Of a stretch of 8,820 bases of DNA, positions 1 through 5,910 are shown one piece after another. Below the pieces are notes generated by a model. That model made no database searches and was not told where the DNA came from. It was given only the letters and a program-made list of their open reading frames with translations. The first letter of the stretch is position 1. Every line of letters starts with the position of its first letter. Made by a program: the position numbers and the translations under genes. The stretch spans positions 1 to 8,820 of the forward strand of contig DATBIK010000047.1 in the NCBI GenBank assembly GCA_036556985.1. Reading direction: 5' to 3'. This DNA is from JAPSGM01 sp036556985 (GTDB lineage Bacteria; Chloroflexota; Limnocylindria; QHBO01).

Positions 1-384
1 CGTCGCCATGTCGGCGGGGAGGAGGGAGAGCGGCAGGTCGGGCAGCTCGGCGCGCTCGAGGGTCCGGAACGCGGCCGGCGCCCCCTCGCGCGCGGGGCGC
101 GCGAGCCGGGCGGCGAGCGTCGCCAGCCAGCGGTTGTCGCCGATCCCGCAGCGGACGCGGAGCGGCGCCACGGCGCGCACGAGCATCACCGCCCGCGCGG
201 CGATCCGGCGCTCCGAGCCCCACATCGGCTCGAGGCCGGTGATGTCGACGAGCGCCACGCCGACGTCGACCGCCTCGACCCGCGGCGAAAGATCGTCGAG
301 CGCATCGAGCATGCGCTCCCAGCGGCGCGCGTCGGCATCGGGCAGGCGCAGGTCCGGCAAGACCAGGGCGAGGAGGCGGGTCAC
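1..384 (-). CDS. imuB: ImuB-like Y-family polymerase homologue, N-terminal part (cut by window edge)
   Basis: Only the first 128 codons are visible; the gene continues past the left edge. ImuB is the catalytically inactive Y-family polymerase homologue of the SOS mutasome and bridges ImuA, the beta clamp and DnaE2. Visible landmarks are a first strand LLALVLPDL (4-12), then RRWERMLDALDDLSPRVE (20-37), the palm segment VGVALVDITGL (41-51), and VRCGIGDNRWLATLAARLA (77-95), the Y-family 'G.a.n..lA.lAa' region. Where active polymerases have Asp-Glu (the S-I-D-E-A-Y pattern) this protein has Gly42-Val43, so it should be inactive. The fingers segment that normally separates the first strand from the SPRVE region is absent. 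I chose the GTG start because it forms a GTGA overlap with the imuA stop, which implies translational coupling. The reading frame upstream of that GTG runs inside imuA and shows no recognisable polymerase sequence in the part checked. Family assignment is strong; function in the cell is inferred. Confidence 0.8.
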   Translation of the reverse strand, partial: MTRLLALVLPDLRLPDADARRWERMLDALDDLSPRVEAVDVGVALVDITGLEPMWGSERRIAARAVMLVRAVAPLRVRCGIGDNRWLATLAARLARPAREGAPAAFRTLERAELPDLPLSLLPADMAT

Positions 385-1157
385 GCGCTGACGACGCGCA
401 GCTCGTGGCGCTCTGCCTCGAGCCGCCGCGGTTCGGCCGTTGCGGCGAGCACTGCGTCGATCCGACGCCCCTCCCCGAACCACAGGTCGAGCTCCGCCGA
501 GCCGCCGGCCAACGCCCAGCGGTGCCGTTCGACGGTCGCCCGCACCCGCTGCCCGACGAGGTCGCGCCCGACCGCCAGCCAGGCCCGGCGCCGGAGCCGG
601 ACCCGGACTCCGGCCGCCTCCCGCACTCCGCTGCCGGCGAGGAGCAGCGTCACGCCACCGGAGCGGACGAGCAGGCGCCCGAGGCGGTCGAGGCCGCGCG
701 GCGCCGGTGCCCCGCCGAAGTCGAGGGCCATGGCATCCACCCGGCCGTCGCGCGCCAGCCAGGCCGCGAGCTCGAGCGCCTCGGCGGGGTCGGCCGGTCG
801 CACGACGAGGAGCCACTCGAGGCGCACCCCGAGCCGGGCGGCGATCGCCGGGTCGAGGCTGCCCGACGGGTCGAGGTAGGCCACCACCCCGCCCGCCGCC
901 TGGGCGGCGGCGAGGGAGCCGAGCGCCAGGGTGGTGGCGCCGCCCCCCGCCGGCGCGTCGAGCAGCGCCAGCGCGCCGCGCGGCCATCCCCCACTGCGCA
1001 GCGCGGCGTCGAGCGGCGGCTGTCCGGTGGGCAGGGCACCACGCGACGCCATCGGTCCGGTCATCGGTCCATCCGGGACTCCCCGGCGCAGGCCGTGCGA
1101 ACGGAGCCGCTCGAGCAGTTCGGGGAGGGGCGTGGCGACCGTCATGGTCCGACCCAT
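381..1157 (-). CDS. imuA: ImuA-like RecA-fold SOS mutagenesis accessory protein
   Basis: This 258-residue RecA/SulA-like protein sits directly upstream of the imuB-like gene and overlaps it by 4 nt, the classic imuA-imuB arrangement. ImuA proteins support DnaE2-dependent damage tolerance, probably through RecA-like interactions. The core strand and P-loop region is LALLDAPAGGGATTLALG (63-80); a RecA P-loop reads GPESSGKTT, so Ala68 replaces the first Gly and Ala74 the ATP-binding Lys. The second strand with a Walker B-like Asp is VDAMALDFGG (140-149), and a third core strand is VTLLLAGSG (169-177). The basic LRLRRRAWLAVGRDL-type stretch (about 186-200) and the C-terminus fit ImuA. ATG at 1157 is the longest start and is used conservatively. 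If the proposed SOS promoter is right, ATG at 1145 (Met5) is the true start, because the -10 element overlaps the first ATG. Regulation is probably by LexA through the box at 1160-1175. Confidence 0.8.
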   Translation of the reverse strand: MGRTMTVATPLPELLERLRSHGLRRGVPDGPMTGPMASRGALPTGQPPLDAALRSGGWPRGALALLDAPAGGGATTLALGSLAAAQAAGGVVAYLDPSGSLDPAIAARLGVRLEWLLVVRPADPAEALELAAWLARDGRVDAMALDFGGAPAPRGLDRLGRLLVRSGGVTLLLAGSGVREAAGVRVRLRRRAWLAVGRDLVGQRVRATVERHRWALAGGSAELDLWFGEGRRIDAVLAATAEPRRLEAERHELRVVSA

Positions 1158-1184
1158 GTTAGAACAAATGTTCTACTCTGGGAA
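1156..1184 (-). promoter_or_regulatory. Candidate imuA promoter with the SOS box in its spacer
   Basis: On the minus strand TTCCCA (1184-1179; 4 of 6 matches to TTGACA) is followed by a 17-bp spacer and TAACAT (1161-1156; TA-N3-T). The spacer holds the whole GAAC-N4-GTTC core, so bound LexA would block polymerase directly. Transcription would then begin near 1149, downstream of the ATG at 1157 and about 4 nt before the ATG at 1145. This implies a nearly leaderless mRNA starting at Met5. The elements are read by eye and are not proven. Confidence 0.45.
1160..1175. promoter_or_regulatory. LexA-type SOS box upstream of imuA
   Basis: The sequence TAGAACAAATGTTCTA is an inverted repeat with perfect 7-bp arms around a central AA. 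Its core GAACAAATGTTC (1162-1173) matches the GAAC-N4-GTTC operator known for LexA of Bacillus and actinobacteria. It lies only 2 bp upstream of the longest imuA start, as expected for an SOS-controlled mutasome operon. LexA itself is not in the window. Confidence 0.82.
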
Positions 1185-1201
1185 GGCCCCATCCGCCCTG
1201 C

Positions 1202-1207
1202 TATACT
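1202..1207 (+). promoter_or_regulatory. Probable -10 element of the tRNA-Ala gene
   Basis: TATACT, close to the consensus TATAAT, lies 29 nt before the first base of the tRNA. That gives a start site near 1214 and a leader of about 23 nt. The -35 position at 17-bp spacing (1179-1184, TGGGAA) matches only 3 of 6 consensus bases and coincides with the proposed -35 of the divergent imuA promoter. Confidence 0.5.
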
Positions 1208-1236
1208 CGCCCCGGCCCGATCCCGGGCGCTCCCGT

Positions 1237-1312
1237 GGGGATGTAGCTCAGCTGGGAGAGCACTGCGTTCGCATCGCAGGGGTCAGGGGTTCGAGTCCCC
1301 TCATCTCCACCA
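1237..1312 (+). tRNA. tRNA-Ala, anticodon CGC
   Basis: The 76-nt sequence folds as a complete cloverleaf. The acceptor strand GGGGATG pairs with CATCTCC (1302-1308), discriminator A is at 1309, and the CCA end is encoded (1310-1312). The D arm holds AGCTCAGCTGGGAGAGC. The anticodon stem CTGCG/CGCAG (1263-1267, 1275-1279) encloses loop TTCGCAT with anticodon CGC at 1270-1272, which reads codon GCG. The variable loop is 5 nt, and the T arm AGGGG-TTCGAGT-CCCCT is at 1285-1301. The G3-U70 wobble pair in the acceptor stem is the identity element recognised by alanyl-tRNA synthetase and confirms the assignment. The GCG codon is common in a genome of this GC content. The gene stands alone between divergent imuA and convergent aapP. 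Confidence 0.97.
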
Positions 1313-1330
1313 CCCCACAGACGCCCACGA

Positions 1331-1350
1331 TGGCCCGATACAGCGGGCCA
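1331..1350 (+). terminator. Candidate terminator hairpin after tRNA-Ala
   Basis: TGGCCCG and CGGGCCA form a perfect 7-bp stem around the loop ATACAG, starting 18 nt after the tRNA 3' end. No T-tract follows, so intrinsic termination is uncertain; it may serve as a processing or 3'-end stabilising structure. The left arm can pair alternatively with a copy of the right arm at 1395-1402. Confidence 0.4.
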
Positions 1351-1354
1351 AATC

Positions 1355-1368
1355 GCGCCCCGGGGCGC
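1355..1368. repeat. GC palindrome in the tRNA/aapP convergent spacer
   Basis: GCGCCCCGGGGCGC is a perfect 14-bp palindrome midway between the converging tRNA-Ala and aapP transcription units. Read from the aapP side it is followed by GATTTGG, a weak T-rich stretch, so it may help end the aap operon transcript. The remaining bases between 1313 and 1424 hold no gene that I can see. Confidence 0.4.
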
Positions 1369-1424
1369 ACTCGGGCCGGGAATGGCCTCATCTGTCGGGC
1401 CACCCCTGCCCCGCAGACGAGCCT

Positions 1425-2186
<762 letters not shown>

Positions 2187-2190
2187 CGCT

Positions 2191-2198
2191 ACCTCCTC
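2191..2198 (-). promoter_or_regulatory. Strong ribosome-binding site deciding the aapP start
   Basis: On the minus strand GAGGAGGT is nearly the full anti-16S match and lies 4 nt (AGCG) upstream of an in-frame GTG at 2186. Under the ATG start at 2216 this site would be buried inside codons 7-9. The position argues for GTG as the main start. Confidence 0.65.
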
Positions 2199-2215
2199 AT
2201 CGGGCCCGATGCCCA

Positions 2216-3403
2216 TCAGCGCTGCCCCACCCCGAGCGCGGCCTCCAGCCGGTAGCTCGCCTGGGACATCGCGTAGCAGATCACGAAGAAGATGACGCCG
2301 ATGAAGGCGAAGACCTCCATGTGCGCACCCAGCGACGCCGGCTGGGCCAGGACCGACTGGCCGATGCCGAGCAGCTCAGCCAACCCGATGATGGCCACCA
2401 GGGTCGTGTCCTTCAGCAGGCTGATGAACAGCCCGACGTTGGCCGGGATCACCGAGCGCAGGGCCTGGGGCAGGACGATGTGCCGGTTCGTCTGCCACCC
2501 ACGCAGGCCGAGCGCCTGGGCCGCCTCGATCTGGCCCGATGGGATGGCCTGCAGTCCGCCGCGCACGTTCTCGGCCACGTAGGCCGCCGAGAAGAGGGTG
2601 ATGCCGCCCATCGCCCGCGTCACGCGATCGATGCGGATCTCGCCGGGGAGGAAGAACGGCAGCATGATGTCGGCCATGAACAGGATCGTCACGAGCGGCA
2701 CGCCGCGGATGAGCTCGATGTAGGCGGTGCTCACGATCCGGATGCCGGGCAGCGCGCTGCGCCGCCCGAGGGCCAGCAGCACGCCCAGCGGGAAGCTGAG
2801 CACGATGCCGACCGCCGCGAGCAGGATCGTGAGCAGCAGCCCGCCCCACACGTTCGAGCTCACGGTGGGCAGCGGCGACACCCCCACCCCGCCGATGAGG
2901 AAGAAGATCACCGGGATCGACACCAGCCAGGCGATGACGAGGGGGCGGCGCGGGACGAGCCCGCGCTGGCCGGCGTACAGGGCGACCCAGACGAGCGCCG
3001 CGTTCACCACCATGCCGGCCGTGATCCACGGGCCGACCGGCGAGGCGAGCATGATCGCGGCGAGCAGCACCTGGAACGCCGCGACGGAGATCGCCAGCAC
3101 GCGGGTGGTGTGGCCGAACACGCCCGCGCTCGCGCCCGACAGGATCGACAGGACGAAGAGGCTCGTCCACAGCCGCCAGGCCTGCTCGCCGGGGTACTGG
3201 CCGACCAGGAACAGCCGCAGGTTGCGGGTCACGACCTCCCAGCGCGCCTCGCTCAGCGCCCACTGGCCGACGTTGATGGCCACCCACACCAGCAGCGCGC
3301 CGAGCAGGAGCGTGACGACGGAGCTGACGATGCCGGAGAAGAGGTTGCGGCGCAGCCACTCCATCGGTCCGACCCGGGTGGTCGGTGGGGCGAGGGCGGT
3401 CAT
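2216..3403 (-). CDS. aapM: AapM-like permease of a general L-amino-acid ABC transporter
   Basis: This 395-residue inner-membrane protein is the second permease of the importer and pairs with AapQ. The N-terminus WLRRNLFS (16-23) is typical of AapM/BztC. Hydrophobic segments lie at about 24-46, 81-93, 100-120, 127-144, 155-175, 186-211, 233-250, 262-277, 325-348 and 363-378. The C-terminal half is the conserved binding-protein-dependent transport domain, with the EAA loop that docks onto the ATPase at about 278-315: ENVRGGLQAIPSGQIEAA followed by QALGL and VLPQALR. The upstream half holds extra membrane helices found in AapM but not in short HisM-type permeases. The start ATG at 3403 overlaps the aapQ stop as ATGA; a weak AGGTG stands upstream. 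Length and organisation fit the family, and nothing looks broken. Confidence 0.93.
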   Translation of the reverse strand: MTALAPPTTRVGPMEWLRRNLFSGIVSSVVTLLLGALLVWVAINVGQWALSEARWEVVTRNLRLFLVGQYPGEQAWRLWTSLFVLSILSGASAGVFGHTTRVLAISVAAFQVLLAAIMLASPVGPWITAGMVVNAALVWVALYAGQRGLVPRRPLVIAWLVSIPVIFFLIGGVGVSPLPTVSSNVWGGLLLTILLAAVGIVLSFPLGVLLALGRRSALPGIRIVSTAYIELIRGVPLVTILFMADIMLPFFLPGEIRIDRVTRAMGGITLFSAAYVAENVRGGLQAIPSGQIEAAQALGLRGWQTNRHIVLPQALRSVIPANVGLFISLLKDTTLVAIIGLAELLGIGQSVLAQPASLGAHMEVFAFIGVIFFVICYAMSQASYRLEAALGVGQR

Positions 3404-4608
3404 CGCTCGAGCACCTGCACGCGCCGGTTGTAGAGGTTCATGAGCAGCGACGTCGCCAGGCTGATGGCGAGGTAGGTGGCCATCACCAGCGCGATGACCG
3501 AGACCGGCTGGCCGGTCTGGTTCGACATCGTGGTGCCGACCTTGAACAGGTCTGGGTAGCCCACCGCGATGGCCAGGCTCGAGTTCTTCGCCAGGTTCAG
3601 GTACTGGCTCGTGAGCGGCGGGACGATGATCCGCAGCGCCTGCGGGAAGACGACGAGCCGCAGCGTATCGCCATCGGAAAGGCCGAGCGCGTGGGCGGCC
3701 TCGACCTGCCCGCGGCGCACGGCCTGGATGCCGCCGCGCACGACCTCGGCGATGAAGCCGGCGGTGTACAGCACCAGGCCGAGCAGGATCGCGGTGAACG
3801 CGGTGGACAGCGCCAGCCCGCCGGTGAAGTTGAAGCGGCCGGCGACAGGGATGTCGAACTGGAACGGCGCCTCGGGGAGCAGGAGCCAGGCGACGACGGC
3901 CAATGCCGGCACCGCCAGCAGCGCGACGCGTCCAACCGGGTAGCGCCCGTGGCCCGCGCGCTCACGGCGCCTGGCTGCAGCGCGCGCAACGAGGAAGACC
4001 AGGATGGCCCCCAGCACGATCCCGAACCAGGGCAGAAACGTCGGAGACCGCAGCGGTGCCGGCACGAACAGGCCGCGCTGGTTGAGGAACAGCGCGCCGC
4101 CGAGCGAGAGGCTGTCCTGCACCGGCGGCAGCTGCACGAGCACCACGAAGTAGATGACGAACAGCTGGAGGAGCAGCGGCGTGTTGCGGATGACCTCCAC
4201 GTAAGCCGACGCGATCCGCCGCAGCAGCCAGTTCGGCGACAGGCGCGCCACGCCGACGACCACCCCAAGCACGGTCGCCAGCACGATGCCGAGCACGCTC
4301 ACGAAGAGCGTGTTCAGGAGGCCGACCAGGAAGGCCTGCCCGTAGGAGTCGTTCGGGTCGTAGGGCACCGGGCTCTCGCCGATGCCGAAGCCGGCGCGCT
4401 GCTCGAGGAAGCCGAAGCCGAACGACAGGTTGCGCTCGGCCATGGCGCTCACCAGGTTGTTGACGAGGAAGGCAACGCCGATGCCGACTGCCAGCAGCAC
4501 GGCGACCTGCGCGGCCACGCCGAGGACCCGCACGTCGCGCCACGGCGGGACGGCATGGTGATGCTCGCCCGGGTGCTCGCCCGGACCCCCCGGATGGGTG
4601 GTCGTCAC
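3400..4608 (-). CDS. aapQ: AapQ-like permease of a general L-amino-acid ABC transporter
   Basis: This 402-residue membrane protein is the first permease of the importer. The AapQ-typical opening is VAFLVNNLVSAMAERNL (45-61) with SFGFGFLEQRAGFGIGES following, then YGQAFLVGLLNTLFVSVLG (89-107) and YVEVIRNTPLLLQLF (136-150). The EAA docking loop lies at about 288-326 (EVVRGGIQAVRRGQVEAA, then HALGL and VFPQALR). A large loop between helices (about 158-195) and extra central helices fit the long Aap/Bzt permeases. The N-terminal tail is unusual, with seven His among residues 5-18 and repeated HPG. The GTG start at 4608 has no Shine-Dalgarno sequence in its CCCAACCCAAC leader, so translation may be weak or the start may lie elsewhere. 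No better in-frame start is evident before the conserved region. It lies 57 nt after aapJ and overlaps aapM by 4 nt. Confidence 0.92.
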   Translation of the reverse strand: MTTTHPGGPGEHPGEHHHAVPPWRDVRVLGVAAQVAVLLAVGIGVAFLVNNLVSAMAERNLSFGFGFLEQRAGFGIGESPVPYDPNDSYGQAFLVGLLNTLFVSVLGIVLATVLGVVVGVARLSPNWLLRRIASAYVEVIRNTPLLLQLFVIYFVVLVQLPPVQDSLSLGGALFLNQRGLFVPAPLRSPTFLPWFGIVLGAILVFLVARAAARRRERAGHGRYPVGRVALLAVPALAVVAWLLLPEAPFQFDIPVAGRFNFTGGLALSTAFTAILLGLVLYTAGFIAEVVRGGIQAVRRGQVEAAHALGLSDGDTLRLVVFPQALRIIVPPLTSQYLNLAKNSSLAIAVGYPDLFKVGTTMSNQTGQPVSVIALVMATYLAISLATSLLMNLYNRRVQVLER

Positions 4609-4621
4609 GTTGGGTTGGGTT

Positions 4622-4653
4622 AGCCCCGGGGCGGATCGATCCTCCCCGGGGCT
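4622..4653 (-). promoter_or_regulatory. Intercistronic hairpin between aapJ and aapQ
   Basis: AGCCCCGGGG (4622-4631) and CCCCGGGGCT (4644-4653) are perfect 10-bp arms. The 12-nt middle contains GGATCGATCC, itself a perfect palindrome, flanked by one mismatched base on each side, so the stem can extend further. It begins 12 nt after the aapJ stop and lies 13 nt before the aapQ start. There is no U-tract. Such structures between a binding-protein gene and its permease genes usually act as partial terminators or 3'-end stabilisers that keep the receptor in excess. That role is inferred here. Confidence 0.7.
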
Positions 4654-4665
4654 CAGTGGTTCGGC

Positions 4666-5769
4666 TTAGCGGTACGGCGGGGCGTAGATCAGGCCGCCAT
4701 CGGTCCACAGCGCGTTCGGCCCGCGCTCGAGCTCGAACGGCGTGCCGGGGCCGAGGTGCCGGTCGTAGATCTCGCCGTAGTTGCCGACGGCCGAGATGAC
4801 GTCCACCGCCCAGTCGGGCTCCAGGCCAAGGCCCTGCCCGAGCTCCGGGTTCGCCGCGCCGAGGAGGCGCTGCACCACCGGGTTGTCGCTGCTCGCCGCC
4901 ATGTCGGCGACGTTGGCCTGGGTGATGCCCTGCTCCTCCGCCTCGAAGGTGGCGAAGACGACCCACTTCACGACGTTGAACCAGCCCTCGTCGCCGAGCG
5001 GCACGACCGGGCCGAGCGGCTCCTTGGACATCACCTCGTCGAGGATGACGTGGTCGTCCGGGTTGGACAGCGCCGTGCGCTGGGCGAGGAGCTGCGAGCG
5101 GTCGCTCGTGACCGCGTCGCACTGCCCGTCGTCGTAGGCCTGGTACGTCTGGGTGTCGTCGCCGAACGGGAGTGGCTCGGCGTCGATTCCTCGTGCCTCG
5201 AACACGTCGGCCAGGTTCAGCTCGGTGGTCGTGCCGGTCTGGACGCAGATCGTGGCACCTTCGAGATCCTCCAACGTCGCGATCCCGTCCGCGCTGCGGA
5301 CCATCATGCCCTGGCCGTCGTAGAAGGTGGTCGGGGCGAAGAGGCCCCATGCCGAGTCGCGGCTCACCGTCCAGGTCGTGTTCCGGATGAGCACGTCCAC
5401 CTCGCCGCCCTGGAGGGCGGTGGGCCGGTTGTCGGCGCTCACCGGGCGGAACTCGACCGCCTCCGGGTCGCCGAAGACCGCTGCCGCGATCGCGCGGCAG
5501 TAGTCGACGTCGAAGCCGGCGTTCTCGCCGCCCTCGTCGATGAAGCCGAAGCCGGGCAGGCCGTCGTTCACGCCGCAGATGAGGTTGCCGCGGCTGCGGA
5601 TGAGCGCCAGCCGACCGTCGCCGGTGGGCGGGGGCGTGGCGTCGGCCGACGCGGCGGGCGCGCTGCCGTCCGCTGACGATGCCGGCTGCGAGGGTGCTGT
5701 CTCGCCGCACGCCGCCAGCACGATGGCGAGGGCCAGGATGGGAACGAGGGTGACGAGGGATCTGCGCAT
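4666..5769 (-). CDS. aapJ: AapJ-like amino-acid-binding lipoprotein of the ABC importer
   Basis: This 367-residue extracytoplasmic receptor captures L-amino acids for AapQMP. It has a short lipoprotein signal peptide with lipobox LAAC at Cys21, so it should be lipid-anchored, unlike the soluble periplasmic AapJ of proteobacteria. A Ser/Ala/Pro-rich linker follows (about 22-50). The SBP_bac_3-type domain begins at LALIRSRGNLICGVNDGLPGF (54-74) and includes GFDVDYCRAIAAAVFGD (85-101), NRPTALQGGEVDVLIRNTTW (114-133, ligand-binding region), the DLEGATICVQTGTT hinge region (168-181) and DGQCDAVTSDRSQL (214-227). The C-terminal NYGEIYDRHLG (330-340) is typical of AapJ/BztA. The start ATG at 5769 has GGAGGT (5783-5778) 8 nt upstream. 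It is the first gene of the operon; the stop is TAA, and a strong hairpin follows. The specific substrates cannot be read from the sequence. Confidence 0.94.
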   Translation of the reverse strand: MRRSLVTLVPILALAIVLAACGETAPSQPASSADGSAPAASADATPPPTGDGRLALIRSRGNLICGVNDGLPGFGFIDEGGENAGFDVDYCRAIAAAVFGDPEAVEFRPVSADNRPTALQGGEVDVLIRNTTWTVSRDSAWGLFAPTTFYDGQGMMVRSADGIATLEDLEGATICVQTGTTTELNLADVFEARGIDAEPLPFGDDTQTYQAYDDGQCDAVTSDRSQLLAQRTALSNPDDHVILDEVMSKEPLGPVVPLGDEGWFNVVKWVVFATFEAEEQGITQANVADMAASSDNPVVQRLLGAANPELGQGLGLEPDWAVDVISAVGNYGEIYDRHLGPGTPFELERGPNALWTDGGLIYAPPYR

Positions 5770-5809
5770 GATGGCCTACCTCCAACTCTCCTCAGCGACG
5801 CCGCGGAAA

Positions 5810-5843
5810 GCTGTGGCCGGCCTGCACGGCCCGCGAGCACAGC
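5810..5843 (-). promoter_or_regulatory. Stem-loop in the aapJ leader
   Basis: GCTGTG (5810-5815) and CACAGC (5838-5843) form a perfect 6-bp outer stem, and GGCC copies at 5819-5822 and 5828-5831 form an inner 4-bp stem around a 5-nt loop. The element lies about 40 nt upstream of the aapJ start and ahead of its ribosome-binding site. It does not match any riboswitch that I recognise. In this 141-nt spacer I see no clear promoter: TTGACG (5901-5896) and TAGCAT (5889-5884) are present but wrongly spaced to be a pair. Confidence 0.3.
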
Positions 5844-5910
5844 CCCTCCCTCCGCGCTCGGAAGCGGATTCGGTCGCGCGACAATGCTACCCGGCCGTCA
5901 AGTGACCGGG

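Noticed and set aside
1237..1312. tRNA gene as an integration site for a mobile element.
   Set aside because: No integrase, no direct repeat of the tRNA 3' end and no foreign-looking composition were seen on either side.
3962..5785. Minus-strand 607-codon open frame spanning aapJ and the 5' half of aapQ in another frame.
   Set aside because: Composition is low-complexity Arg/Gly/Pro, it crosses the intercistronic hairpin, and the other frame encodes clear AapJ and AapQ.
5884..5901. TTGACG and TAGCAT upstream of aapJ as a promoter pair.
   Set aside because: Only 6 nt separate them, far from the 16-18 bp needed, and neither has a suitable partner at normal spacing.
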